DNA of 64,000 nt from positions 124,001 to 188,000 of the forward strand of contig DASQMX010000031.1 of assembly GCA_035645275.1 (NCBI GenBank). The letters are read 5' to 3'. The number at the start of each line of letters is the position of its first letter. The stretch's first letter is position 1. Below, one piece after another: positions 52,244 to 60,768 of the stretch. A model generated the notes under the pieces. It worked only from the letters and a program-made list of their open reading frames with translations. It searched no databases and was not told the DNA's origin. A program made the translations under genes and the position numbers. Origin of the DNA: Paranoxybacillus sp035645275 (GTDB lineage: Bacteria > Bacillota > Bacilli > Bacillales > Anoxybacillaceae).

Positions 52244-52271
52244 AGTATCTCCTTAGGTGGGAAAAATATGC
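52244..52271 (-). promoter_or_regulatory. Candidate SigF-type promoter of sigG
   Basis: Minus strand GCATA (52267-52271), a 14-base spacer, then GGAGATACT (52244-52252). The elements match GYATA and GGnnAnAnT, although the spacer is a base or two shorter than usual. B. subtilis sigG is known to be activated by SigF. The same stretch can pair with AGCATCTCC downstream to form a hairpin. Confidence 0.5.
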
Positions 52272-52324
52272 ACAACCCAAAAATCGAAAAAAGTGTTTGC
52301 CATTCGAGACAAACATTAGCCTGT

Positions 52325-53044
52325 TTACATCATCTTATTAAATTCTTTTCTCAACCTTTTAATAATTCGTTTTTCAAGCCGGGATATGTAGGATTGTGAA
52401 ATCCCTAGCAAATCCGCAACATCTTTTTGTGTTTTTTCCTCTCCACCGGAAAGACCGAAACGAAGCTCCATGATTTGCTTTTCACGATCGCTTAACTGAT
52501 GAAGAGCATTCATCAACAAATTACGATCAACATTTGCTTCAAGGTCTTTTGTAATGATATCCTCTTCCGTTCCTAATACATCGGATAAAAGCAATTCATT
52601 TCCATCCCAATCAATATTCAGCGGTTCATCAAATGATACTTCAGCTCTTACTTTGTTGTTGCGCCGCAAATACATTAATATTTCATTTTCAATGCAACGT
52701 GATGCGTATGTAGCAAGTTTAATCTTTTTCTCGGGATTAAATGTATTAACTGCTTTAATTAAGCCGATTGTTCCAATACTAATTAAGTCTTCAATATTAA
52801 TTCCTGTATTTTCAAATTTCCGTGCAATATATACTACTAAGCGCAAATTTCGTTCAATTAACATAGAACGCGCCGTCTCATCCCCAGATGGAAGTTTTTG
52901 CAATAACAACTCTTCTTCCTCTTTTGTCAATGGCGGCGGCAATGCTTCACTTCCACCGATATAATAGATTTCATCCGTCTTTAATCCTAATCTCATTAAC
53001 AATTTATACCATAAATAAGTAATGCGAAGCTTTAATGTTTTCAT
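52325..53044 (-). CDS. sigE: Mother-cell RNA polymerase sigma factor SigE (pro-sigma E)
   Basis: 239 residues. The first 27 or so residues, starting MKTLKLRITYLWYKLLMRLG, form the membrane-associated pro-sequence removed by SpoIIGA; cleavage is expected just before YYIGGSEALPPP. Regions 2 (NLRLVVYIARKFENTGINIEDL) and 4 (TQKDVADLLGISQSYISRLE) are intact. AAGGGGGAT precedes the ATG. Transcribed with spoIIGA. Confidence 0.97.
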   Translation of the reverse strand: MKTLKLRITYLWYKLLMRLGLKTDEIYYIGGSEALPPPLTKEEEELLLQKLPSGDETARSMLIERNLRLVVYIARKFENTGINIEDLISIGTIGLIKAVNTFNPEKKIKLATYASRCIENEILMYLRRNNKVRAEVSFDEPLNIDWDGNELLLSDVLGTEEDIITKDLEANVDRNLLMNALHQLSDREKQIMELRFGLSGGEEKTQKDVADLLGISQSYISRLEKRIIKRLRKEFNKMM

Positions 53045-53090
53045 TGAAATCCCCCTTCTAAGTTTGAGAATAAATGAGTATGATATAGTA

Positions 53091-54017
53091 TCACGAAGCC
53101 GTTAAAACTTTTGCCGTTTGCACCATTTTTGGATGGACGATGCATTGGTATTCTCCGTCTGCTGATAAGTTGGACTCGTTCAATCCGATCAGACCTCTTG
53201 TTACTTCAAGCCATTGGTTTTCATAGCGGATCAGAATCTTATCTGGTTTGAGAGCTAATAAAAATTGCTGTTCTCTGCCGACGGCACGGTAAGGAATAAT
53301 ACGTAAACGATGATGCCATTTCTCCATATCTTTTTCATTTGTAGAGTGAAACACATGAGCCAACGTAAAATTTTCAAAAATAGACTGCGGAAGTATTTGT
53401 TTCAATTCATTCATGTCAACAATCATCACCGGTGTTTTCGTAATTGGATCGTATAATTGGTTTCCGCTGTCAATTAATCCTTTCAGAGCGATATTAACTC
53501 CATCTAGAGTAATGAATACATCGATGATGCTGTCAAAACGAAGCTTTTTTTCACGAATTCCGTCAATACGCTTTCGTGAAAAAAACCATAACGTTGGAAA
53601 TCCCAGCAAGACAAATAACCAACTGACAGGATCCCCCGCCCCTGTAGAAGACGTGATTATTGCTCCTGCTGTTGCGCTAAAATCATTCTGCAGTAAGTTG
53701 TGAAGAGCAATCATTCCTCCGCCAATCATAAAAGTGGCAAAATAAAAAGTGAGCAAGTTTTCGATAAAATAGCGAAATCTCTTAAATCCGAAAGAAGCGA
53801 TGATGATAAAAAATGAAAACAATAGTTTAATAAACGGATGAGATGCGTACGATGAAAAAGGGGTAAACATAAACAGCACAAGTAAAGAGCCAATGAGTGC
53901 ACCTAAAACAATGCGCCATAAAATAATTTGTCTTTTCAGCATAATCGCAGTGAGCCAAAGTAGCAAACTATCAAAACATACATTAAGGAACCAGATAACA
54001 TCTAAATATATAGACAA
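53091..54017 (-). CDS. spoIIGA: Sporulation sigma-E factor processing peptidase SpoIIGA
   Basis: Membrane aspartic protease that activates pro-SigE after the forespore signal (SpoIIR). 308 residues with five hydrophobic segments in the first 150 residues and the protease motif GLIDSGNQLYDP. The start is TTG 54017, seven bases after GGAGG. Length and sequence match B. subtilis (309). The gene between ftsZ and spoIIGA in B. subtilis (bpr) is absent and a repeat array lies there. Confidence 0.96.
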   Translation of the reverse strand: MSIYLDVIWFLNVCFDSLLLWLTAIMLKRQIILWRIVLGALIGSLLVLFMFTPFSSYASHPFIKLLFSFFIIIASFGFKRFRYFIENLLTFYFATFMIGGGMIALHNLLQNDFSATAGAIITSSTGAGDPVSWLFVLLGFPTLWFFSRKRIDGIREKKLRFDSIIDVFITLDGVNIALKGLIDSGNQLYDPITKTPVMIVDMNELKQILPQSIFENFTLAHVFHSTNEKDMEKWHHRLRIIPYRAVGREQQFLLALKPDKILIRYENQWLEVTRGLIGLNESNLSADGEYQCIVHPKMVQTAKVLTAS

Positions 54018-54065
54018 CTTCTTGCCTCCTTTAAAAATGGACGCCAATAGATGAGTTCTGAAAAT

Positions 54066-54141
54066 AGTATATAGTACATCTTATTGGAAAGTCTGTCAGT
54101 TCATGCTGTAAAAAGAGGAATTTTTTGGGGTATTTTGTCAA
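54066..54141 (-). promoter_or_regulatory. spoIIG promoter with 22-bp spacing and candidate Spo0A boxes
   Basis: Minus strand CTGACA (54094-54099), a spacer of exactly 22 bases, then TATACT (54066-54071). This unusual spacing and the sequence TGACAGACTTTCC are features of the B. subtilis spoIIG promoter, which needs Spo0A~P. A Spo0A-box-like TTGACAA is at 54135-54141. Confidence 0.82.
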
Positions 54142-54169
54142 TAATTTACGGGAATAAATAGGCGGAAAA

Positions 54170-54205
54170 ACAAAAAGCATGAATCATGATGATTCATGCT
54201 TTTTA
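54170..54205 (-). terminator. Terminator upstream of the spoIIG promoter
   Basis: 16-bp perfect stem AAAAAGCATGAATCAT/ATGATTCATGCTTTTT (54172-54187 and 54189-54204) with T runs on the minus strand. It ends the ftsA-ftsZ transcript after the repeat array. It is symmetrical and could also work on the plus strand. Confidence 0.88.
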
Positions 54206-54235
54206 CAGAGGTTTGTTCGCTAACTTCAATGTTAA

Positions 54236-54500
54236 GCGGGCGCTTCCGTTTTTCTGTATTGTCTAACTTCAGCGCCTAGCTCTCTTCTGCCAAATAACCT
54301 TCCCCTTCGAGGTGACAAGCACCACTGCAGGTGAAGAACATTTGGCTTTGAGAGCTGACCACGGCGCTTCCGTTTTTCTTATTTGTCTAGCTCCGGCGGC
54401 TATCCCCTCCCGACGCTTCGGATCCGCTGTGGCGGCAACAGCCTCCTCGCGGATCCTCCAGCGCATGTCGGGGATAAGCAAGCCGCCTCCGCTTTTCTTA
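54236..54500 (-). repeat. Modular hairpin repeat array after ftsZ
   Basis: Reading on the minus strand: unit B (54382-54500, about 119 bp), unit A' (54259-54381, about 123 bp, the same core as the rpmB units), and a truncated third start (54236-54258). Each begins TAAGAAAAnCGGAnGCG or a close variant and full units end GGAGCTAGACAA or a variant. Unit B has a different, GC-rich core with arms GGATCCGC/GCGGATCC and TATCCCC/GGGGATA. The array starts directly behind the ftsZ stop codon. The reading frame inside (54269-54481) is not credible. Confidence 0.9.
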
Positions 54501-55640
54501 TTAACGGCGGCGGTTACGATTGCGCAAGAAAGCTGGGATATCTAACGGATCTTCTACTTGTTGTGTTCGCAGTGATGAATAATCTTGCATTGGTTCTTCG
54601 CGTTTTTCCCGCTTAATCCCTACCGTTGCTTTCGGATTTGCTACACCAAAGCCTGTACGCAGTGGCTTTGATGGAGCTGTTTCACTATCTTCTCTGAATC
54701 CAGTTGCAATGACTGTAACAACAATTTCATCTTTTAAATTTTCATTAATAACAGAACCGAAAATCATATTCACTTCTGGGTCAGAAGCAGAAGCAACAAT
54801 GTCAGCCGCTTCTTGCACTTCATATAAGCTCAAGTTTGTGCCGCCAGTAATGTTCATTAACACACCTTGCGCTCCATCAATCGATGTTTCTAATAATGGG
54901 CTTGAAATAGCTTTTTTAGCCGCCTCGGCTGCACGGTTTTCTCCACTAGCAATACCGATTCCCATTAACGCTGAACCTTTATTCGACATAATCGTCTTGA
55001 CATCAGCAAAGTCAAGGTTAATTAAACCAGGCACAGCAATTAAATCAGAAATACCTTGCACACCTTGACGAAGGACATTATCTGCTTCACGGAATGCTTC
55101 AAGCATCGGTGTGTTTTTATCAACAATTTCCAACAAACGGTCATTTGGGATGACAATCAACGTATCAACCGCTTCTTTCATTGCAGCAATTCCACCTGCT
55201 GCTTGTGTCGCACGCTTGCGTCCTTCAAATGTAAATGGCCGTGTAACGACCCCTACTGTTAAAGCCCCTAAATCGCGGGCGATTTGGGCAATGACTGGAG
55301 CGGCACCTGTTCCTGTTCCGCCTCCCATCCCAGCTGTTACAAAGACCATATCTGCGCCTTTTAGTACTTCTTCAATTTGTTCTTTGCTTTCTTCAGCGGC
55401 TTTTTTACCCACTTCCGGATTGGCACCTGCGCCTAAACCGCGCGTTAATTTCGCACCAATTTGCAGTTTAGTAGGTGCTTTTGATAGATTGAGTGCCTGA
55501 GCGTCTGTATTTACCGCAATAAATTCAACGCCTTGCACACCATGTTCAATCATTCGGTTAACGGCATTGTTCCCACCGCCACCGACACCAATAACTTTAA
55601 TCGTTGCCATCTGATCAACAGTAGTGTCAAACTCCAACAT
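54501..55640 (-). CDS. ftsZ: Cell division protein FtsZ
   Basis: Tubulin-like GTPase forming the Z ring. 379 residues from ATG 55640 (MLEFDTT) behind GGGAGGA. Tubulin signature GMGGGTGTG at 104-112, T7-loop NLDFADVKTIM, a short variable linker, and the conserved C-terminal peptide DIPAFLRNRNRRR that binds FtsA, SepF and EzrA. It follows ftsA after 27 bases. Its stop codon directly abuts the repeat array. Confidence 0.98.
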   Translation of the reverse strand: MLEFDTTVDQMATIKVIGVGGGGNNAVNRMIEHGVQGVEFIAVNTDAQALNLSKAPTKLQIGAKLTRGLGAGANPEVGKKAAEESKEQIEEVLKGADMVFVTAGMGGGTGTGAAPVIAQIARDLGALTVGVVTRPFTFEGRKRATQAAGGIAAMKEAVDTLIVIPNDRLLEIVDKNTPMLEAFREADNVLRQGVQGISDLIAVPGLINLDFADVKTIMSNKGSALMGIGIASGENRAAEAAKKAISSPLLETSIDGAQGVLMNITGGTNLSLYEVQEAADIVASASDPEVNMIFGSVINENLKDEIVVTVIATGFREDSETAPSKPLRTGFGVANPKATVGIKREKREEPMQDYSSLRTQQVEDPLDIPAFLRNRNRRR

Positions 55641-55667
55641 GACAAAATCCTCCCAATAATTCAATCT

Positions 55668-56948
55668 CTATTCAAAGAAATAACCGAAGAATTTTTTTAC
55701 TTTTTGTCCTAAGTTTTCTTCTTTTACTTTTTGTTTTGTTTTCACTTGAGGTTGTTTTTGCACTCGCTTTTCCGGTGATTCTGCTACAGAAGCTGAAACA
55801 GGAATGGCACGCCCCTGTAGCTTTGCGTTTTTATACGCAAATTTAATTAAGCCGACCCCTGTCGTATATTGTGGATCGCGTACTCCAATGTAGTCCGGAA
55901 GAGCGATGCGCACACTGTTTGCGAATACAACTTGGGCTAATTCTAATATCCCTGGCATGTTTGCAACTCCGCCTGTCAGCACATAGCCGCCAGGCAAGTC
56001 TCGATAACCAAGTTTACGAATTTCATGCTGAACCATTTGAAAAATTTCTTCAAGTCTTGCCTCGATAATATCAGCAACTTCAAGCTGACTAAACTGTTGA
56101 TGCTGATCACTACCTATAATTGGGACGCTAAACACTTCCTCATCTGAAGCATGGTCATAAAAAGCATGTCCATACTTAATTTTAATTTTTTCTGCATCTT
56201 CTGTTGAAGTTCGCAAGCCGATTGATAAATCTTTTGTGATATGGTCTCCACCAACCGGCAAAACTGTTGTCGCTTGAAGAAAGCCTTGTTCAAACACCGC
56301 AATAGTTGTTGAACCGCCTCCAATGTCGACTAGAGCTACCCCTAGGTTCTTTTCATCCTTTGATAATGCAAGAGACCCAGCCGCAAGCGGTTGAAGGCAA
56401 ATATCGGTAATTTCCAATCCAGCTCGTTCTACACAGCGTAACAAGTTATGTAATATCGTTTTAGAAGCAGTAATAATCGTGCCTTCCATCTCTAAACGAA
56501 CACCGAGCATTCCGCGTGGGTCATTAATACCATCGAGACCATCGACAATAAACTGTTTCGGTATAACATCAATGATCTCTCGCTCTGGGGGAATCGAAAC
56601 AACTTGAGCAGCTTCAATCACTCGCGCTACATCCTCATTACTAATTTCCCGGTTCTCACTAGAAACAGCAACTACTCCATGGCAATTTTGCAACTGAATA
56701 TGGTTGCCTGACACTCCGACAACGACGCGGCGAATATCAAGCCCGACCATTCTTTCAGCCTGTTCAATTGCTCTTTTAATCGATTGAACTGTTTCATCTA
56801 TATCAACAATAGAGCCTTTTTTTAATCCTTCCGATTTAACATTTCCGACTCCAATAATATTCAATGATTCATTCATCATTTCGCCGATAATGACCTTAAC
56901 ACTGGATGTACCGATGTCAAGACTGACAAATATTTCGTTGCTGTTCAT
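55668..56948 (-). CDS. ftsA: Cell division protein FtsA
   Basis: Actin-like protein that anchors FtsZ to the membrane. 426 residues from ATG 56948 (MNSNEIFVSLDIGTSSVKV) behind AAAGGAGG. ATP-binding motifs SLDIGTSSVK, LVDIGGGSTTIAV and YVLTGGVANMPG are clear. The C-terminal amphipathic helix (VKKFFGYFFE) matches the membrane-targeting sequence. Confidence 0.97.
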   Translation of the reverse strand: MNSNEIFVSLDIGTSSVKVIIGEMMNESLNIIGVGNVKSEGLKKGSIVDIDETVQSIKRAIEQAERMVGLDIRRVVVGVSGNHIQLQNCHGVVAVSSENREISNEDVARVIEAAQVVSIPPEREIIDVIPKQFIVDGLDGINDPRGMLGVRLEMEGTIITASKTILHNLLRCVERAGLEITDICLQPLAAGSLALSKDEKNLGVALVDIGGGSTTIAVFEQGFLQATTVLPVGGDHITKDLSIGLRTSTEDAEKIKIKYGHAFYDHASDEEVFSVPIIGSDQHQQFSQLEVADIIEARLEEIFQMVQHEIRKLGYRDLPGGYVLTGGVANMPGILELAQVVFANSVRIALPDYIGVRDPQYTTGVGLIKFAYKNAKLQGRAIPVSASVAESPEKRVQKQPQVKTKQKVKEENLGQKVKKFFGYFFE

Positions 56949-57021
56949 CTTTGGCACCTCCTTTAACCAAATAAGCAAAAGCATCTGAACAACAATCGTA
57001 TGTATCGTATTTTACTGTTAT

Positions 57022-57048
57022 ATTCAACATATGGATAGCATTCCCTTT
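57022..57048 (-). promoter_or_regulatory. Candidate SigH promoter of ftsAZ
   Basis: Minus strand AAAGGGAAT (57040-57048), 11-base spacer, GTTGAAT (57022-57028). It matches the SigH consensus RnAGGAwWW / RnnGAAT with one mismatch. A SigH-dependent ftsAZ promoter that boosts FtsZ at sporulation is known in B. subtilis. Confidence 0.7.
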
Positions 57049-57055
57049 AAAAAAA

Positions 57056-57418
57056 TCAATATTTTTCAAATCTCTGGCGTTTTTCCATCCATTTTGTAAG
57101 TAAAATACGGCGAATGACGGCAATATTTTGGAATAATCGAACTCCAAAAGCAAACACCGCTGCTAAATACAAGTCTACACCAAGATGGACACCGAGAAAA
57201 GCTAAACTTGCTGCTAAAACAATATTAAAGAAAAAGCCGGACACAAACACATGTTGATCGTAAACATTTTGTAAATGTGCTCGAATTCCACCAATTAGCG
57301 TATCTAACGCAGCTAATACGGCAATGGACAAATAGTTGGAATATTCGTCAGGAACTCGTATATCTGTTAATAAACCCAAAATTAAACCTAAAACTAAGCC
57401 GATGAGCGGAAGCCACAT
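57056..57418 (-). CDS. sbp: Small basic protein Sbp (DUF1290 membrane protein)
   Basis: 120-residue membrane protein with about three hydrophobic segments (3-20, 30-45, 57-98). The conserved ALDTLIGGIRAHLQN and VFVSGFFFNIVLA are typical of the family. Function unknown. It always sits next to DUF881 genes ahead of ftsA. AAGGAGG precedes the ATG. Confidence 0.92.
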   Translation of the reverse strand: MWLPLIGLVLGLILGLLTDIRVPDEYSNYLSIAVLAALDTLIGGIRAHLQNVYDQHVFVSGFFFNIVLAASLAFLGVHLGVDLYLAAVFAFGVRLFQNIAVIRRILLTKWMEKRQRFEKY

Positions 57419-57419
57419 A

Positions 57420-58139
57420 TTATTTTTCCTCCTTTTCGGCTTCTACGGTTTTCATGTAGCGAACGCGCAATAAATCATTATAAGGCGGTATAACTATGGT
57501 GTTCATCGGTTGCGATATTTCTAGCTGTAAACCTTCAATCGCAAAATCCTCAAGCAAAGTCGAGCCTTTCAAACGGTTATAAAGCTTTTCCGCATCTTCT
57601 GCAGTGACCTTTATTTGTATTGGGAAAGAATTGATTTTATAGTTGTCAACTTTCGTTATCCCATTTACATCGCGTATCACTGTCGTATTAATAATGCGTT
57701 GGTCAGCAATCGCAATTTCTTCAGCACCATACATATTTAGTTCATTCATTAATCTTTTAAGCAAATATGGCGAAACCGTCTGTATAACAGGACCTACATA
57801 GTTTTCAGCATAAAATGGCTCAATAGTAATGATCACTCCCTGGCCGTGAACTTCTGTAAGCCCTGCTTCCTTTCTTAACTCCTCTACTGTTTCTCGCAAT
57901 GCGATTTCCTTGCTTTCGGTACGCTTTTGCTGATAACTATCAAGAGTCGTTTCATAAACAAGAATTTCTTCTAAAAGCTGACGCTGCAATTCTTGCTCTT
58001 TTTTTAAATCTTCACGAAGCTCCCACATATCTCGCGTATCCCGGACAACAGGATGGTTCGTTGTTTGAAACTGCACGGCAAGCATAAATCCAATAATCGT
58101 TGTAATGACAGTAAAATGTATCTTTTTTTTACGTTCCAA
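57420..58139 (-). CDS. ylxX: DUF881 division-cluster protein YlxX
   Basis: 239 residues: one N-terminal transmembrane helix (about 9-25), a coiled coil (about 38-85), then the DUF881 domain with GQGVIITIEPF and LLKRLMNELNMYGAEEIAIADQR. The start appears to be TTG 58139 with GGTGATG upstream. Function unknown; it is one of two adjacent paralogues, which suggests a heteromeric complex (inference). The sbp gene starts two bases after it ends. Confidence 0.88.
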   Translation of the reverse strand: MERKKKIHFTVITTIIGFMLAVQFQTTNHPVVRDTRDMWELREDLKKEQELQRQLLEEILVYETTLDSYQQKRTESKEIALRETVEELRKEAGLTEVHGQGVIITIEPFYAENYVGPVIQTVSPYLLKRLMNELNMYGAEEIAIADQRIINTTVIRDVNGITKVDNYKINSFPIQIKVTAEDAEKLYNRLKGSTLLEDFAIEGLQLEISQPMNTIVIPPYNDLLRVRYMKTVEAEKEEK

Positions 58140-58177
58140 CGAACATCACCAAACTTTCATCAAAGCCGTTGCCGTTA

Positions 58178-58885
58178 TTAACCATTGTTTACGTTAATAA
58201 TCGGTTCTAATATAATTTCATCTTTCCTAACAATTTTCACAACGATATTATCGTTAACAAGCCGCTCTTTTACCCCTCCCGCGATATTTAGTGCCGGAAT
58301 GAGAACATCCGGATCTCCAATCGCTGAAATAACAAAAGGAGCCGGGTGCTGATTGCCATCAATTTCGATCGTTGGGCCGTTGCAAACAATGTACGAACGA
58401 TGCGATAGGCGCTGACCATTCACAGCAACGGCTGATGCTCCGGAAATTAATAATTCATTAATGACACTGAAAACATGTTCTTCATGTACAATATAGTCAG
58501 TAGCATTAGCTTCAGAAGGAATATAAGAGGCGTCCGCTAGCGTGACTTCCACTCCTTGTCCTTGAACTTTGACTTTCCCAAGATACATACGCAATTTTTC
58601 AGCATCTTCGACTAAGTTATAATAAATTTGCTCCTCGTTCGCCAACTCTTTTTCCATTTTCTGAACTTTTTGCTGCTTTTTGACGAGTTCTTCATGTAAC
58701 TTTCGATTTTTTTCCTGCTGCTCAATAATCTTGTTGCGATACTCGTACTCTTTCTGCCATTGCCGGTCGGTTAGATTTCTTTTTTGCATCTCTTCCTTTG
58801 CATATTGATAAGAAAAGGAAATCATAAAACCTAACACTAAACATACAAGGGAAAGGATGACATGATTACCTTGTATTTTCCTCAT
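58178..58885 (-). CDS. ylxW: DUF881 division-cluster protein YlxW
   Basis: 235 residues: N-terminal membrane helix (about 8-26), a long coiled coil (about 30-95), and a DUF881 domain with GQGVEVTLADAS and VFSVINELLISGASAVAVNGQRL. It is a paralogue of the next gene, ylxX. The start is set at the ATG at 58885, six bases after GGGG; an ATG two codons earlier is too close. It overlaps the end of divIB by 20 bases. Confidence 0.9.
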   Translation of the reverse strand: MRKIQGNHVILSLVCLVLGFMISFSYQYAKEEMQKRNLTDRQWQKEYEYRNKIIEQQEKNRKLHEELVKKQQKVQKMEKELANEEQIYYNLVEDAEKLRMYLGKVKVQGQGVEVTLADASYIPSEANATDYIVHEEHVFSVINELLISGASAVAVNGQRLSHRSYIVCNGPTIEIDGNQHPAPFVISAIGDPDVLIPALNIAGGVKERLVNDNIVVKIVRKDEIILEPIINVNNG

Positions 58886-59657
58886 TGTCATCCCCTTCTT
58901 TCTTCTCTTTGTCAGCCGGATAAGCTTTAAAGTAGTTGCTTACTTCCAGGTGAATAATTCCCTTCACATTACGGTCTAACTGACTGACAATCGATGGGTA
59001 TAAAGACATTTTTTTTGCAAAATTTCGCACAGTTGCACTTACTTCATATCCATCATTCATAAATACAGTCAGATGATAATAGTCGTGCTTCGTTGGCGTA
59101 TGATGAATTTCGGAAATAGCATTCAACACATGTGAAGGGAGTTCCGTTAATTGCGCCACCATTTCTTGAATGTCTTCTCCCTCTTTCCAATTGACTAATA
59201 CCGGGGCATCGTTGGGCACAACACCTCGTGAACCGGTTAAAACTACCCCATTTTCTAAAACAGGGAGAAATTTTTGTTTATCGGAAATATAGGCTACTCT
59301 TTTTCGTTCTTTAATCGACAATATGACCTTGTTAGGAAAATGTTTTTGTAATTGAACACTTGCAATTTCAGGGTGTGAACTAATTTTTTTTTCAACGATT
59401 TCATCCTTTACTTTCCAAAAGCTCGTCCGATTCGTAAGACCGCTTAATTCAATGATTTCCTTGTCAGAAACATACTTATTTCCTTTTACTTCAATATGTT
59501 GGATATTGCTTAATGGTGATTGAAAATAAATGATGCATAAAATAAGTATAAAAAAGAACACAATATATCCAACTAATCTCCGATTTGCTTTTTGTCTGCG
59601 CTGTTGTTTTAATTGCGGTACCCGTTCTTCAAGAACGACGACTTTGTTTTTTTCCAA
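58866..59657 (-). CDS. divIB: Cell division protein DivIB (FtsQ)
   Basis: Bitopic septal protein that works with DivIC and FtsL. 263 residues, the same as B. subtilis, from TTG 59657 behind GGGGTGAA; the frame to 59762 runs through the murB terminator and is rejected. A cytoplasmic basic segment (QLKQQRRQKANRR), a membrane helix (about 29-48), a POTRA domain (SNIQHIEVKGNKYVSDKEII) and a beta domain follow. Confidence 0.95.
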   Translation of the reverse strand: MEKNKVVVLEERVPQLKQQRRQKANRRLVGYIVFFFILILCIIYFQSPLSNIQHIEVKGNKYVSDKEIIELSGLTNRTSFWKVKDEIVEKKISSHPEIASVQLQKHFPNKVILSIKERKRVAYISDKQKFLPVLENGVVLTGSRGVVPNDAPVLVNWKEGEDIQEMVAQLTELPSHVLNAISEIHHTPTKHDYYHLTVFMNDGYEVSATVRNFAKKMSLYPSIVSQLDRNVKGIIHLEVSNYFKAYPADKEKKEGDDNEENTR

Positions 59658-59723
59658 ATTCCGTTCACCCCATTTAGAGGAACACGTAATCCGCTCACCT
59701 CTACATACCTTTTCAGCTGCTAA

Positions 59724-59758
59724 ACAATAAAAACAAACGGCATGAAAGAATGCCGTTA
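59724..59758 (-). terminator. Terminator between murB and divIB
   Basis: Perfect stem AACGGCAT/ATGCCGTT (59736-59743 and 59750-59757), followed on the minus strand by TGTTTTTATTG. It lies about 100 bases after murB and implies at least partly separate transcription of murB and the divIB group. Confidence 0.82.
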
Positions 59759-59859
59759 GCAAAATTTGCTCACCTATGTGAACAATTCAACTTATATTAT
59801 ATCACAATACTTGAAAAAATAGGATTACATTTATATTACTTTATATTACGTTCTTTATA

Positions 59860-60768
59860 TTACGTTCGACCGATTATTTCTACTTCCGTTTGTAAATGAA
59901 TGCCGTATAATTCATGAATGGTGTTTTTTACATGCTGAATTAAGTTAAGAACATCTTCTGCTTTGGCATTTCCTGTATTAACAATAAAATTAGCATGCTG
60001 TTCAGAAATTTTTGCTCCACCGATTGAATAGCCTTTTAAACCGGCTGTTTCAATTAACTTTCCTGCGTAATTTGGAAGCGGATTACGAAAGATGCTGCCA
60101 GCACACGGATAGTTCCATGGTTGTGTCTCACGGCGATAATCCTTGTTTTTTTGCATTTCAGCAACAATTTCCTCACGTTTTCCCTCTTTTAATTGCAATA
60201 CAGCTGCAATGCAAATTCCCGGGCGTTTGTGCTGTAAAACCGATGTCCGATATGAAAATTCCATTTCTTCGTTTGAGAGCCATTCAATCGAACCATCTTC
60301 AAATAAAATTTGAGCTTTTTTCACGATTTTGGACATATCGGACCCATGCGCTCCCGCATTCATATAAACTGCACCGCCGATGGACCCTGGAATCCCTCCG
60401 GCAAATTCTAAGCCAGACAATCCTTCTTTACTGATGATTGTTGCAAGTTTAATCAGAGAATATCCACCGCCAACTGTAACCTCTGTTCCATTAATAGAGA
60501 GCTTGGCAAATCCTTCACCAAGCTTAATGACAACTCCCTCAATTCCTAAATCGGAAACAAGCAAATTAGAACCTCGACCAATGGCACGCCACTTCACTCC
60601 ATGTTTACGAATAATCTCCATTGTTCTTTTTAAACTTTCCACATCATTCGGTTCAACCAATACATCAGCCGGCCCACCAATTTTTATCGTTGTATAATTA
60701 GCTAACGGTTCGTTTCTTTTAACTTTTCCTACATTTGCATCCATTAATTCTCTTACAATCGCATCCAC
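59860..60768 (-). CDS. murB: UDP-N-acetylenolpyruvoylglucosamine reductase
   Basis: FAD enzyme that makes UDP-MurNAc. 302 residues; YTTIKIGGPADVLVEP, GRGSNLLVSD, AGGIPGSIGGAVYMNAGAHG for FAD, and the catalytic serine in PCAGSIFRNP. Start codon GTG behind AAAGGGGAA. In B. subtilis murG lies just upstream; here a 421-bp gap with REP-like repeats takes its place. Confidence 0.97.
   Translation of the reverse strand: MDAIVRELMDANVGKVKRNEPLANYTTIKIGGPADVLVEPNDVESLKRTMEIIRKHGVKWRAIGRGSNLLVSDLGIEGVVIKLGEGFAKLSINGTEVTVGGGYSLIKLATIISKEGLSGLEFAGGIPGSIGGAVYMNAGAHGSDMSKIVKKAQILFEDGSIEWLSNEEMEFSYRTSVLQHKRPGICIAAVLQLKEGKREEIVAEMQKNKDYRRETQPWNYPCAGSIFRNPLPNYAGKLIETAGLKGYSIGGAKISEQHANFIVNTGNAKAEDVLNLIQHVKNTIHELYGIHLQTEVEIIGRT

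Noticed and set aside
54269..54481. 70-residue minus-strand frame between ftsZ and spoIIGA
   Set aside because: It lies wholly inside the hairpin repeat array, has no ribosome-binding site and its composition follows the palindromes.
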